Notes: generated by a model from the letters alone, not told the origin. A stretch of 64,000 bases of DNA from Nocardia brasiliensis (GCF_011801125.1 NZ_CP046171.1:7874001-7938000); one strand, 5' to 3'; counted from the stretch's first letter, positions 25,759 through 35,089 are shown. A program made the numbers and translations.

Positions 25759-27045
25759 ATGGTTTCGGCGATGGCAGCAGGCGGCTGCGATGGTGGGTCC
25801 GAACGCGGCGAACTCACCGCGCCCAGGGAGATGCTGGTCGATCCCCGGTTCATCCGGCTCGCGGACCAATTCTTCAGCATGTTCGAACAACCCAGCCGCG
25901 GTGGCGGCGCGCTGGCGGTCTACCTCGACGGCAGACCGGTGGTCGACATCTGGGGCGGCTGGGCCGCCAAGGATCGGCGCTGGAACGGCGAGACCGTCGC
26001 GCTGACCTTCTCCACCGGCAAGGGCGTCGCCTCCACCGTCGTGCACCGGCTCGCCGAGCGCGGCCTGCTCGACTATGACGCGCCAGTGGCCACCTATTGG
26101 CCCGAGTTCGCCGCGCACGGCAAGGCCGACATCACCGTGCGCGACGTGCTCTCGCACCGCGCCGGGCTGCATCGGGTGCGCGGCCTGGTCCCCGGCCGCG
26201 AGGGCATCCTCGACTACGCGGCCGTGATCACGGCGCTGGCCGAGAGCCCGGCCGACCCACGCCGCATTCGCGCCTCCGGCTACCACGCGATCACCTTCGG
26301 CTGGCTGGTCGCCGAGATCGTGCAGCGGGTGACCGGCGACCCGTTCACCGAGGTGGTGCGCCGCGAGATCGCCGAACCACTCGGGCTCGACGAATTCTGG
26401 TTCCGCGTACCGGAAACCGAGCGCTACCGGATCGCCAAGATCTTTCCGCACCTGAGCCCGCCCGGTATCCGCTGGAACACCGCGTCGTCGGTGCTGTCCT
26501 GGGTGCGGCCGATCCGCGGGCTCGCCGAGGCGGGCATGCCGGAGAGCTTCGACGAACTGGTCCGCGACCCGCGCGTGCACGACGCGGTGATGCCCGGCTG
26601 GAACGGCGTTTTCTCCGCGCGCGCACTGGCCAGGATGTACGGCGCACTCGCCAACCAGGGCACGGTGGAACTTCCGCGGCCCGGCGGCGGCAGCCGGACG
26701 GTGCCGTTCCTGCGGCCGGAGACCATTCAGACGATCAATCGGGTGCAGCCCGCCGAGAGCCGCGACTACGTGCTCGGCCTGCCGCTGCGCTTCACCCTCG
26801 GCTACCACCGGCCGGTGCTGATGTCCAAGCAGCAGCCGCGAAAAGCCTTCGGCCACTACGGCGTCGGCGGGTCCGGCGCCTACGCCGACCCGGAACTGGG
26901 CATGTCGATCGCGTTCGTCACCAACCGGCTCGGCAACGCGGTGACCGCGCTCGGCGACGCCAGACTGGCCAGGTTGGCGGCGACGGCGCGGACCACCGTG
27001 CGCCGGGCCAAACCCGCGATCACCGTCGATGAGAGCGACAACTGA
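25759..27045 (+). CDS. class C beta-lactamase-like serine hydrolase/esterase
   Basis: 428 aa, no signal peptide, so probably a cytoplasmic EstB-type esterase rather than a secreted beta-lactamase. The nucleophile motif SxxK is FSTGKG near residue 93 and the YxN-like Tyr is in SGYHAITFGW. The HYGVGGSGAYADPELGM region replaces the KTG box. The serine-lysine pair forms an acyl-enzyme with esters or amides; the substrate is unknown. ATG 25759 is preceded by AGGAGGTGA with ideal spacing, so longer in-frame extensions are excluded. The P450 gene follows within 50 nt, so the two may form an operon. Confidence 0.9.
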   Translation: MVSAMAAGGCDGGSERGELTAPREMLVDPRFIRLADQFFSMFEQPSRGGGALAVYLDGRPVVDIWGGWAAKDRRWNGETVALTFSTGKGVASTVVHRLAERGLLDYDAPVATYWPEFAAHGKADITVRDVLSHRAGLHRVRGLVPGREGILDYAAVITALAESPADPRRIRASGYHAITFGWLVAEIVQRVTGDPFTEVVRREIAEPLGLDEFWFRVPETERYRIAKIFPHLSPPGIRWNTASSVLSWVRPIRGLAEAGMPESFDELVRDPRVHDAVMPGWNGVFSARALARMYGALANQGTVELPRPGGGSRTVPFLRPETIQTINRVQPAESRDYVLGLPLRFTLGYHRPVLMSKQQPRKAFGHYGVGGSGAYADPELGMSIAFVTNRLGNAVTALGDARLARLAATARTTVRRAKPAITVDESDN

Positions 27046-27094
27046 CCGGGCTCGCCGATCGAACCGCCGCGCTGGCCGGCTCGTAGCTATAGAT

Positions 27095-28480
27095 ATGGAC
27101 GGCGCGCACGCGACAACGGTCGCCGAACTCCGGCAGCCGCGGCCGATGCTGGGGCACGCGCTGCTGGCCTGCGTCGATTTCGAACGGTACTTCCGCTGGC
27201 GGCGGGCCAGGGACGGCGATCCCATCTACTGCCGCTTTCCCGGCATGGGTTCGGCGTTGTTCACCGGGACCGCCGCGGGGGCGCGCGAACTGTTCCGCGC
27301 GCCGGTCGACACCGTCGAGCCGCCGCTGCCCAACCCGATCGAGCCGCTGGTCGGCCCTGGATCGCTGATCCTGACCGCCGGTGCGCGGCATCGCCGCGAT
27401 CGCACACTGCTCGCCCCCGCGTTCCACAGCGCGCGGATCCGCGAGTACGGCGAGCTCATCCGGACGGCCACCCGGCGGGAACTCGCGGGTGAGACCGGGG
27501 CGGCCTGGGTGCCGGGGGCGCGCATCGATGCGCGGGCGGCCGCGCGCTCGATCACCCTGCAGGTGATCCTCACCGCAGTGTTCGGTGTGGGCGGCAGGCA
27601 GGACCGGACCGAGTACGCCGCCGCGGTCGGCGCCTTCCTGGAGTCCTACTCCGGGCCGCTGATGCTGCTTCCGGTGTTGCGGCACAAGGCGTTCGGTTAC
27701 GGGCCGTGGGATCGGTTCGTACGCGCGCGGGCACGGCTGGACAGGTTGATCCGCGCCGAGATCACCCGCAGGCGCGCCGACCCGCACCGCCGCACGACCG
27801 ACCTACTCGGATTGCTGCTGAGCACCCACTACGACGACGGCACCGCGATCACCGACGCGCAACTGTGCGACGAACTGCGCACCCTGCTCGTCGCCGGACA
27901 CGAGACCACCGCGACGACCCTCGTCTGGGCGCTGTATCACCTGCATCGCGCGCCGGCGACGCTGGAACGGTTGCGCGGCGAACTCCGCGACGCCGGGCCG
28001 CGAACCGATCCGGCGGAGCTGGCGCGGCTGCCCTATCTGGACGCGGTGTGCCAGGAGACGCTGCGGTTGCATCCGCCGGTGCCGATCGTGGTGCGCAGGC
28101 TGACCGCGCCGGGAACACTGTGCGGAATCGCCCTCGACGCGGGCGACACGTTGGGGATCGCGGTGCCGCTGCTGCATTCGGATCCCGCGGTCTGGTCCGA
28201 GCCCGCACGGTTCGAGCCGCAGCGGTTCATCGAACGCCGGTATCGGCCCTGCGAATTCGCACCGTTCGGCGGCGGGCATCGACGTTGCGTCGGTGCGGCA
28301 CTGGCGGATTACGAGCTGCGCGTCGCGTTGGCGACCATGCTCGCGGCGGTGCGATTGCGCCTGCCGCAACGCGCGGCACACGGGCGCACGCCAATCTCGG
28401 TGCCGCACAACATAGCAACCGGTCCGCATCGGCCGATTCTGTTCGACATCGTGAGTGATTTACATCACGAAGATGTTTGA
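27095..28480 (+). CDS. cytochrome P450
   Basis: 461 aa soluble bacterial P450 that inserts an oxygen atom into an unknown organic substrate with electrons from a ferredoxin system. The I-helix oxygen-activation motif is AGHETTATT, the K-helix ExxR is ETLRLHPP and the haem loop is FAPFGGGHRRCVG with the axial Cys near residue 398. The sequence type (long, HETT, ETLRLHPPVPIVVR) is closer to CYP4/CYP102-like class-E forms than to typical short actinomycete P450s. ATG 27095 lacks a good Shine-Dalgarno; no better in-frame start lies nearby. No redox partner is encoded beside it. Confidence 0.92.
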   Translation: MDGAHATTVAELRQPRPMLGHALLACVDFERYFRWRRARDGDPIYCRFPGMGSALFTGTAAGARELFRAPVDTVEPPLPNPIEPLVGPGSLILTAGARHRRDRTLLAPAFHSARIREYGELIRTATRRELAGETGAAWVPGARIDARAAARSITLQVILTAVFGVGGRQDRTEYAAAVGAFLESYSGPLMLLPVLRHKAFGYGPWDRFVRARARLDRLIRAEITRRRADPHRRTTDLLGLLLSTHYDDGTAITDAQLCDELRTLLVAGHETTATTLVWALYHLHRAPATLERLRGELRDAGPRTDPAELARLPYLDAVCQETLRLHPPVPIVVRRLTAPGTLCGIALDAGDTLGIAVPLLHSDPAVWSEPARFEPQRFIERRYRPCEFAPFGGGHRRCVGAALADYELRVALATMLAAVRLRLPQRAAHGRTPISVPHNIATGPHRPILFDIVSDLHHEDV

Positions 28481-28767
28481 CCGATTCCGCGACGCGGCCC
28501 ACCAGCGACAGCGCGCGGCACGGCGGACTCGCCGACGTGACCGGTGACTTTCACTCAACCAGGTGAAGACCGACCGGCTATGTGACGGCTACCACACCAC
28601 GCGGTCTGGCCGAATCACTATGAAAGACAACTGGCTTCATGTCACCCCGGGACGGTAGGAAGGACTGCAGGGTCGGGCCGTCAATACCCGGGGAGTGCTC
28701 TGTCGACACCCGGGCGAATGAGATCTTTTGTTCACGCGCGCGTCTACACGTGCGCGCGAGAGATGGA

Positions 28768-29682
28768 ATGGACGAGAAACCTATGCATGTCGCTTCGCAC
28801 ACCGGGTCGCCAGCCGCGCACCGCAGAGGCGCTCGGTTGCCGCGCCGGTTGCGCGCGGGCGCCCTGCTGTCCGCGACGATCGCGGCCGCCGGCGTCCTCC
28901 TGGTCGCCCCAGCCAGCGCCGAGCCGTTCCCCTGGTTCGGTTCCGGGTCCGCCGGTTCGGCCAACGAGCCGGCACCACAGCCGAACTTCGCGCCGCCGTC
29001 GATCAACATCGCCGACGGCGAGGTCGTCGGGGTGGCGCAGCCGATCATCATCAACTTCAAGGAGCCGGTGCCCGACCACGCGCTCGCCGAGAAGTTCATC
29101 AAGATCACCTCGTCGCAGCCCGCGCCGGGCCACTTCTACTGGCGCGGCGACAAGCAGGTGCGCTGGCGGCCGAACGACTACTGGCCCGACAACATCGACG
29201 TGCGGGTGGAGGCAGGCGGCACGAGCAGCGCGTTCCGGATCGGCGACGCGTTCGTCAGCACCGCCGACGACAACACCCACATGATCACCGTCACCCGCAA
29301 CGGCGAGGTGGTCAAGACGATGCCGACCTCGATGGGCAAGCCCAAGCACGAGACCCCGAACGGCATCTACATCGTCGGCGAGCAGCTGCCGAAGATGATC
29401 ATGGACTCGTCCACCTACGGTGTGCCGACCACCGACCCCGAGGGCTACAAGCTCGAGGTCGAGTACGCGACCCGCATCTCCAACAGCGGCATCTTCGTGC
29501 ACGCGGCCCCGTGGTCGGTCGGCCAGCAGGGCAAGTCCAACACCAGCCACGGCTGCCTCAACGTGAGCACCGAGAACGCCAAGTGGTTCATGGAGAACTC
29601 GCGCCGCGGCGACCCGGTGGTCGTGGAGAACACCCAGGGCGGCATCCTGAGCTCCAGCGACGGTCTGGGCGACTGGAACTAG
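28768..29682 (+). CDS. L,D-transpeptidase (YkuD domain)
   Basis: 304 aa exported peptidoglycan cross-linker forming 3-3 meso-DAP bridges. A signal peptide ends near APASA|EPF. An Ig-like domain follows (INIADGEVVGVAQPIIINFKEPVPD to DVRVEAGG). The YkuD catalytic domain has IFVHAAPWSVGQQG and the nucleophile Cys in SHGCLNVS near residue 263. Unlike LdtMt2 relatives there is no lipobox, and only one Ig-like domain is present. ATG 28768 is used; ATG 28783 is almost as good since both have weak ribosome-binding sites. The 287-nt upstream gap contains GC-rich inverted repeats but no c-di-AMP riboswitch signature. A strong terminator follows. Confidence 0.93.
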   Translation: MDEKPMHVASHTGSPAAHRRGARLPRRLRAGALLSATIAAAGVLLVAPASAEPFPWFGSGSAGSANEPAPQPNFAPPSINIADGEVVGVAQPIIINFKEPVPDHALAEKFIKITSSQPAPGHFYWRGDKQVRWRPNDYWPDNIDVRVEAGGTSSAFRIGDAFVSTADDNTHMITVTRNGEVVKTMPTSMGKPKHETPNGIYIVGEQLPKMIMDSSTYGVPTTDPEGYKLEVEYATRISNSGIFVHAAPWSVGQQGKSNTSHGCLNVSTENAKWFMENSRRGDPVVVENTQGGILSSSDGLGDWN

Positions 29683-29699
29683 CCAGCGCCATTCTCTCG

Positions 29700-29738
29700 A
29701 ACTGGTCCGTCGGTTTCCCATACGACGGACCAGTTTCG
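29700..29738 (+). terminator. intrinsic terminator after the L,D-transpeptidase
   Basis: A 13-bp perfect stem, AACTGGTCCGTCG paired with CGACGGACCAGTT, with a 10-nt loop and a short T-run on the plus strand. It separates the transpeptidase from the ABC importer operon. Confidence 0.85.
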
Positions 29739-29785
29739 CGTTTACGCTCCCGTCAGCTAGACGCGACAACTGATTTCGGGAGAAC

Positions 29786-30898
29786 ATGGGTAACTCGTCG
29801 GGTACGCCCAAAACTGAACCATCCGCTGAACCGCCGGCCCGGCGCGATTCGGTCGCCGCATCCGACGACCGGCAGAAGTCCCGGAGAGGCGGGGGAGCGC
29901 TCGAGAAGTTAAACAGCTCGGGGGGCATCGTTAACCGGCTGTTTGCTCCTTTCCGTAGAGTGCGCGACGTGCGAATGCGGCCGGAGCGAGTTCTACCCCA
30001 ACCGCGTGGACGTGGCTGGCGCGGCCGACCCTGGCAGGACTACGCGCTGTTCCTCGTGCTCGTGGTACCCAACCTGGCGCTGCTGACGCTGTTCGTCTAT
30101 CGGCCGTTGATCGACAACATCCGGCTCTCGTTCTACGACTGGAACATCTCCGACCCGGTGGCCACGTTCATCGGCGTCGAGAACTACCGCGAGTGGTGGG
30201 GCCGCACGGATTCCTGGGACATCGTCACCAACACCGTGGTGTTCACCCTGGCCGCGGTGGTCGGCAGCATGGTGCTCGGCCTCGCGCTCGCGCTGCTGCT
30301 GGACCGGAAGCTGTTCGGACGCAACGTGGTCCGCTCGGCGATCTTCGCGCCGTTCGTGATCTCAGGCGCCGCCATCGGCGTCGCCTTCCAGTTCATCTTC
30401 GATCCGAGCTTCGGCCTGGTGCAGGACGTGCTGCACCGGATCGGCGTGGACAAGGTGCCGGACTTCTATCAGAACCCGCACTGGGCGATGTTCATGATCA
30501 CGGTGACCTACATCTGGAAGAACCTCGGCTACAGCTTCGTGATCTATCTGGCCGCGCTGCAAGGGGTTCGGGCCGAGTTGATGGAGGCGGCCGAGATGGA
30601 CGGCGCGAGCCGCTGGACCACCTTCACCAAAGTGCTGCTGCCGCAGCTGCGCCCGACCACCTTCTTCCTCTCGATCACCGTGCTGCTGAATTCGCTGCAG
30701 GTCTTCGACATCATCAACGTGATGACCCGCGGCGGGCCACTCGGCACCGGGACGACGACCATGGTGTTCCAGGTCTACGAGGAGTCCTTCCGCAACTTCC
30801 GGGCCGGTTACGGCGCGACCGTCGCCACCATCATGTTCCTGGTGCTGCTGACCGTCACGCTGATCCAGGTGCGCGTCATGGATCGGAACGAACAGTGA
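29786..30898 (+). CDS. ABC sugar/glycerophosphodiester importer permease, UgpA/MalF type
   Basis: 370 aa if the first start is used. Six membrane helices follow residue 75 (DYALFLVLVVPNLALLTLFVY onward). The cytoplasmic coupling loop EAAEMDGASRWTTFTKVLLPQLRP carries the EAA motif that contacts the ATPase. ATG 29786 has GGGAG 5-6 nt upstream. The first 63 residues are Ser/Pro/Arg-rich, poorly GC3-biased and contain a TTA codon at 29909. The true start may therefore be GTG 29969 or ATG 29975, which would place an AAACAGC/GCTGTTT inverted repeat in the 5' region. The stop overlaps the next permease by 4 nt. Confidence 0.88.
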   Translation: MGNSSGTPKTEPSAEPPARRDSVAASDDRQKSRRGGGALEKLNSSGGIVNRLFAPFRRVRDVRMRPERVLPQPRGRGWRGRPWQDYALFLVLVVPNLALLTLFVYRPLIDNIRLSFYDWNISDPVATFIGVENYREWWGRTDSWDIVTNTVVFTLAAVVGSMVLGLALALLLDRKLFGRNVVRSAIFAPFVISGAAIGVAFQFIFDPSFGLVQDVLHRIGVDKVPDFYQNPHWAMFMITVTYIWKNLGYSFVIYLAALQGVRAELMEAAEMDGASRWTTFTKVLLPQLRPTTFFLSITVLLNSLQVFDIINVMTRGGPLGTGTTTMVFQVYEESFRNFRAGYGATVATIMFLVLLTVTLIQVRVMDRNEQ

Positions 30899-31761
30899 AA
30901 AACGCAGGGGTGGAGACACTCTCGTATCGCAGGCGCCAGCGCGCGGTCATGGTGCTCGGTTACGCGGCCATGGTGTGCGTGCTGATCATCGTCGGGGTGC
31001 CGCTGTTCTGGATCTTCATCACCTCGTTCAAGGAGCGGCCCGACATCTACGTGCAGCCCGCGGTGTACTGGCCGCACAGCTGGCGGCCGGAGAACTACAG
31101 CGACGCCACCACGACGTTGCCGTTCTGGACCTTCCTGCGCAATTCGGTGATCGTCACCGGTGTCGTGTCCGCGGTGAAGTTCGTGCTCGGGGTGTTCAGC
31201 GCGTACGGGCTGGTGTTCCTGCGCTTTCCCGGCAAGAACGTGGTGTTCCTGGTGATCATCGCGGCGCTGATGGTGCCGAACCAGATCACCGTGATCTCCA
31301 ACTACGCGCTGGTTGCCCAGCTCGGCTGGCGAAACACGCTGGTGGGCATCATCGTTCCGCTCTGTGGCGTCGCCTTCGGCACCTTCTTGATGCGCAACCA
31401 CTTCCTGTCGCTGCCCTCGGAGGTGATCGAGGCGGCGCGGATGGACGGCGCGAACTGGTGGCGGCTGCTCACCAGGGTGGTGCTGCCGATGTCCGGGCCG
31501 ACCATGGTCGCGTTCGCGGTGGTCACGCTGGTCAACGAATGGAACGAGTACCTGTGGCCGTTCCTGATGGCCGACGGTCCCGAGGTCGCGACGCTGCCGG
31601 TCGGGCTCACCCTGCTGCAGAACACCGAGAACCCGAGCGTCACCAACTGGGGGCCGGTGATGGCGGGCACGCTGCTCACGATGCTGCCGATCCTGCTGGT
31701 GTTCCTTGCGCTGCAACGTCACATGATCAAAGGCCTCACCTCGGGTGCGGTCAAGGGTTAG
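30895..31761 (+). CDS. ABC sugar/glycerophosphodiester importer permease, UgpE/MalG type
   Basis: 288 aa, six predicted membrane helices starting with VMVLGYAAMVCVLIIVGVPLFWIFITSFK. The EAA loop is EAARMDGANWWRLLTRVVLPMSGP. WNEYLWPFLMADGPEVATLPVGL near the C-terminus is typical of the MalG family. The GTG start lies inside a GTGA overlap with the upstream permease, so the two half-channels are translationally coupled. The binding-protein gene starts 16 nt after the stop. This is the second transmembrane half of the importer. Confidence 0.93.
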   Translation: MKNAGVETLSYRRRQRAVMVLGYAAMVCVLIIVGVPLFWIFITSFKERPDIYVQPAVYWPHSWRPENYSDATTTLPFWTFLRNSVIVTGVVSAVKFVLGVFSAYGLVFLRFPGKNVVFLVIIAALMVPNQITVISNYALVAQLGWRNTLVGIIVPLCGVAFGTFLMRNHFLSLPSEVIEAARMDGANWWRLLTRVVLPMSGPTMVAFAVVTLVNEWNEYLWPFLMADGPEVATLPVGLTLLQNTENPSVTNWGPVMAGTLLTMLPILLVFLALQRHMIKGLTSGAVKG

Positions 31762-31777
31762 AAACAGGAGAAACCAC

Positions 31778-33106
31778 GTGTCCACTTCTCAGTTCCCCGC
31801 GCTGTCGCGGCGCGGATTCCTCGGGCTGGCCGGCACTGTCGCCGCGGGTGCTGTCCTCACCGCGTGCGCGGGCACCGGCGGTGGGTCCAAGCAGTCCGGC
31901 GACTCCAACACGATCAACTTCTGGTCCAACCACCCGGGCAGCTCGAAGGACCAGGAAACCGAGCTGATCAAGCGGTTCACCGAGAAGTTCCCCGACCTGA
32001 AGGTCAACCTGATCGACGCGGGCAAGAACTACGAGGAGGTGTCGCAGAAGTTCAACGCGGCGCTGTCCGGCGGTGAGCTGCCCGATGTCGTTGTGCTGTC
32101 GGATGTCTGGTGGTTCAACTACGCGCTCAACGGTTCCATCGAACCGCTCGACGGGCACTTCGGCGACGCCGGTGTGCGCCTCGACGACTACGTCGACTCG
32201 CTGGCCTCGGACTACCTGTTCAACGGCAAGCACTACGCGCTCCCGTACTCCCGCTCGACGCCGCTGTTCTACTACAACAAGGACGTCTGGGCGAAAGCCG
32301 GTCTGCCCGACCGCGGTCCGAACAGCTGGCAGGAATTCGACGAGTGGGGCCCGAAGATCCAGTCGGTGGTCGGCGACGGCAAACTCGCGCACGGCTGGGG
32401 CGATGCGAAGAACTACCTGGCCTGGACCTTCCAGGGACCGAACTGGACCTTCGGCGGCGCGTACTCCGACGAGTGGACGCTGAAGTTCACCGACCCCGGC
32501 ACCATCGCGGCGGGCCAGTTCCTGCGCGAGATGATCCACACCAAGAAGTACGCGGGCATCAAGCCGCAGATCGCCGTCGACTTCGGCACCGGCGTGATCG
32601 CCTCGACCATCGCCTCCACCGGTGACCTCAAGGGCATCAAGCAGAACGCCGAGGGCAAGCTGGCGTTCGGCACCGCGTTCCTGCCGCATCCGAACGGTCC
32701 CGGCGTCACCACCGGCGGTGCGGGCCTGGCGATTCCGGCGCGGATCTCCGATCAGCGCAAGATCAACGCGCTCAAGTTCATCGAGTTCATCACCAACCCG
32801 ACGAACACCGCGTACTTCTCCCAGCAGACCGGATACATGCCGGTGCGCAAGTCGGCCGTGACCGACCCGACCGAGCAGGACTTCCTCGCGAAGAACCCGA
32901 ACGCTAAGGTCGCCATCGACCAGCTGCCGCTGACCAAGTCGCAGGACTACGCGCGGGTGTTCGTGCCGGGCGGCGACCAGATCATCGGCACCGGACTCGA
33001 ACAGATCGGCCTGCAGAACGCCGATCCGGCAACGGTTTTCGGCAACGTCACCAGTCAGCTGCAAGCCATCATCGACCGGCAGATCACGCCGAAGCTGCCC
33101 AAGTAG
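31778..33106 (+). CDS. ABC importer solute-binding lipoprotein, UgpB type
   Basis: 442 aa. The N-terminus has a twin-arginine motif (SRRGFLGLAG) followed by a lipobox (LTACA), indicating Tat export and lipid anchoring outside the membrane. The mature part is an extracellular solute-binding family 1 protein: INFWSNHPGSSKDQETELIKRF opens it, and YALPYSRSTPLFYYNKDVWAKAGL is the characteristic UgpB/MalE stretch. The relation to UgpB suggests glycerol-3-phosphate, a glycerophosphodiester or an oligosaccharide as ligand; sequence alone cannot decide. GTG 31778 has AGGAG 7-8 nt upstream. It sits between the permeases and the ATPase of the same importer. Confidence 0.92.
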   Translation: MSTSQFPALSRRGFLGLAGTVAAGAVLTACAGTGGGSKQSGDSNTINFWSNHPGSSKDQETELIKRFTEKFPDLKVNLIDAGKNYEEVSQKFNAALSGGELPDVVVLSDVWWFNYALNGSIEPLDGHFGDAGVRLDDYVDSLASDYLFNGKHYALPYSRSTPLFYYNKDVWAKAGLPDRGPNSWQEFDEWGPKIQSVVGDGKLAHGWGDAKNYLAWTFQGPNWTFGGAYSDEWTLKFTDPGTIAAGQFLREMIHTKKYAGIKPQIAVDFGTGVIASTIASTGDLKGIKQNAEGKLAFGTAFLPHPNGPGVTTGGAGLAIPARISDQRKINALKFIEFITNPTNTAYFSQQTGYMPVRKSAVTDPTEQDFLAKNPNAKVAIDQLPLTKSQDYARVFVPGGDQIIGTGLEQIGLQNADPATVFGNVTSQLQAIIDRQITPKLPK

Positions 33107-33199
33107 TACCCACGCCCTGGCCGTCGCGGCGGGCCGCTCAGCCGGTCTGCCGCGAGGCCGGGGACGCAATTCGATTCATCCGAGGAAAGGCCGACAACG

Positions 33200-34276
33200 A
33201 TGGCAACCGTGCAGTTCGAGAGCGTCACGCACCTGTATCCCGGTGCGCCGACGCCCGCTGTCGACAGCCTCGACATCGACATCGCCGACGGCGAATTCAT
33301 CGTGCTCGTCGGCCCTTCCGGCTGCGGGAAGTCGACCAGCCTGCGCATGCTGGCCGGGCTGGAGTCGGTGGAGGACGGCCGGATCCTGATCGGCGGCAAG
33401 GACGTCACGGGTCTGCCGCCGCGCGCCCGCGATGTCGCCATGGTGTTCCAGAGCTACGCGCTGTATCCGAACATGACCGTCGCGCAGAACATGGGCTTCG
33501 CGCTGCGCAACGCGGGCATGAACAAGGCCGACACCATGGCCCGGGTGCAGGAGGCGGCCAAGATGCTCGAGCTCGAACCGCTGCTGGACCGCAAACCCGC
33601 GAAACTGTCCGGCGGACAACGGCAACGGGTCGCGATGGGCCGCGCGATCGTGCGCAGGCCGCAGGTATTCTGCATGGACGAGCCGCTGTCCAACCTGGAC
33701 GCGAAGCTGCGCGTGAGCACCCGGTCGCAGATCGCCGCCTTGCAGAAGCGGCTCGGCACCACCACCGTCTACGTCACACACGATCAGGTGGAGGCGATGA
33801 CGATGGGCGACCGGGTCGCCGTGCTGCTCGACGGCAAGTTGCAGCAGATCGCCGCGCCGCGGGAGCTGTACGACAACCCGGTGAACACCTTCGTCGCCGG
33901 CTTCATCGGCTCACCGGGGATGAACCTGCTCGAGGCGCCGGTGCGCGACGGGGCGGCCGTGCTCGACGACCTGCGAATCCCGTTGCCGCGCACCGCGCAA
34001 GCCGGCGAGCGGGTGATCGTCGGCATCCGCCCGGAGTCGTGGGAGGTCACCACCGACGCCGACGGACTCACCGTCGCCGCCGAACTGCTCGAGGAACTCG
34101 GCGCCGAATCCTTCGTCTACAGCCACGGCGTGGCCGAGGGCTGGAACAGCCGCTCCGGCAAGGTGGTCGCCCGCGTCGACCGCCGCTTCCAGGTCGCCCT
34201 CGGCGACCAACTGCGCCTACGCCCCAAACTCGACGACGTCTTCTTCTTCGACGCCACCACCGAAACCCGCCTCTGA
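33200..34276 (+). CDS. ABC importer ATPase, UgpC/MsmK type
   Basis: 358 aa. Walker A is GPSGCGKST, the Q-loop MVFQSYALYP, the signature LSGGQRQRVAMGR, Walker B VFCMDEPLSNLD and the switch His THDQVEAMTMG. A C-terminal TOBE/OB regulatory domain (RVIVGIRPESWEV) follows from about residue 240. It energises the importer encoded just upstream. The 93-nt gap from the binding-protein gene carries no terminator, so all four genes are likely one operon. ATG 33200 follows GAGGAAAGG at a slightly long spacing. Orphan ATPases of this type can serve several importers. Confidence 0.94.
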   Translation: MATVQFESVTHLYPGAPTPAVDSLDIDIADGEFIVLVGPSGCGKSTSLRMLAGLESVEDGRILIGGKDVTGLPPRARDVAMVFQSYALYPNMTVAQNMGFALRNAGMNKADTMARVQEAAKMLELEPLLDRKPAKLSGGQRQRVAMGRAIVRRPQVFCMDEPLSNLDAKLRVSTRSQIAALQKRLGTTTVYVTHDQVEAMTMGDRVAVLLDGKLQQIAAPRELYDNPVNTFVAGFIGSPGMNLLEAPVRDGAAVLDDLRIPLPRTAQAGERVIVGIRPESWEVTTDADGLTVAAELLEELGAESFVYSHGVAEGWNSRSGKVVARVDRRFQVALGDQLRLRPKLDDVFFFDATTETRL

Positions 34277-34434
34277 CGAGTGTTCACTGACCGTCGTAGT
34301 CGAGCTGCGTTTCCGCATCGACAGGCCCTGCCTCCGCGTACGCCTCGTCGTATGATTCCACTGTCCCGGCATCATTGCGGCGAGTACGGCGTCTCTGAGC
34401 TTCTGGTTAGTTGATCGTTCTCAACAGTGTCGCC

Positions 34435-34887
34435 CTAGGCAGAATCGTCTTTGCGGCCGCCGCTGCGCAGGAGTTCGGTTTCGACCTCACCTGCCAGAGC
34501 GGTACACAGCTTGGCGTCGGCAGTCAGCAACGGTATGCGGCGCTCGATGGCCAACTGCGCGAACAACGCATCGTACATTCCTAACCGTTTGCGCGCAGCC
34601 AGGTCTGCTGCGAGCTCCAATCGATCGGCTGTGATCTCGTGCACTACAACCCCTAGGTCATCAATCACTCGAACCGCCGCAACGAACCCTTCGCGGGTCA
34701 ACCGTCTCGTCAACAGTCCCTTCTTGCGCAGCACTCCCGCCACTTCAACTCGTGCGAAATCAACCGTCTCGAGCGAGATGGCTCCATCTATGAAGCGCTG
34801 CTGCACCTCACGGGCATGCTCGTATCCATCCTGATCGATGAACCAACGCAGAAACACGGCGCTATCGACGAGGTAGTTTTCAGCCAC
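34435..34887 (-). CDS. vapC: PIN-domain ribonuclease toxin (VapC family)
   Basis: 150 aa PIN domain, a Mg-dependent RNase that typically cuts tRNA or rRNA when freed from its antitoxin. The acidic residues are the Asp of YLVDSAVFLRW, a central Glu (ARVEVAG), the Asp of GMYDALFAQLA and the Asp of LLTADAKL. The GTG at 34885-34887 overlaps the upstream antitoxin stop by 8 nt, so the pair is translationally coupled. A longer frame without that overlap is rejected. The interval is visibly less GC-rich than its neighbours, which would fit acquisition by transfer. Confidence 0.88.
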   Translation of the reverse strand: MAENYLVDSAVFLRWFIDQDGYEHAREVQQRFIDGAISLETVDFARVEVAGVLRKKGLLTRRLTREGFVAAVRVIDDLGVVVHEITADRLELAADLAARKRLGMYDALFAQLAIERRIPLLTADAKLCTALAGEVETELLRSGGRKDDSA

Positions 34888-35089
34888 GGTCCTCGTCCCG
34901 GAGTCGATGCAGCTCCTCGTCGATGCCGGTAGCTCCGCGCATCCGCTCCTGCACATCCGCCAATGCCGCTGCGGCAGCGATCCGGCGACTACGGCGTGCT
35001 CGCTGGCGAGCCAGCTCCAGGACGGGCGCGATCTCCCCGTCCGGTAGCTGGTCGACCAGTTCGTGCAGCTCGTCGCGAAGTGCGCTCAT
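34880..35089 (-). CDS. vapB: antitoxin of the VapBC pair
   Basis: 69 aa, encoded directly upstream of vapC with an 8-nt overlap. The sequence is largely helical and charged (MSALRDELHELVDQLPDGEIAPVLELARQ in outline), with a basic middle (RARRSRRIAAAAA) and an acidic C-terminus (EELHRLRDEDRG) that could wrap around the PIN active site. A ribbon-helix-helix is not evident, so the DNA-binding class is unclear. Identification rests on position, size and pairing. No operator was picked out in the short gap to the M13 peptidase stop. Confidence 0.78.
   Translation of the reverse strand: MSALRDELHELVDQLPDGEIAPVLELARQRARRSRRIAAAAALADVQERMRGATGIDEELHRLRDEDRG

Noticed and set aside
28481..28767. Possible c-di-AMP (ydaO-type) riboswitch upstream of the L,D-transpeptidase
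   Set aside because: Such elements often precede wall-enzyme genes, but the conserved GGGGAACC-type core and the closing motif are not present; only unrelated GC-rich inverted repeats are seen.
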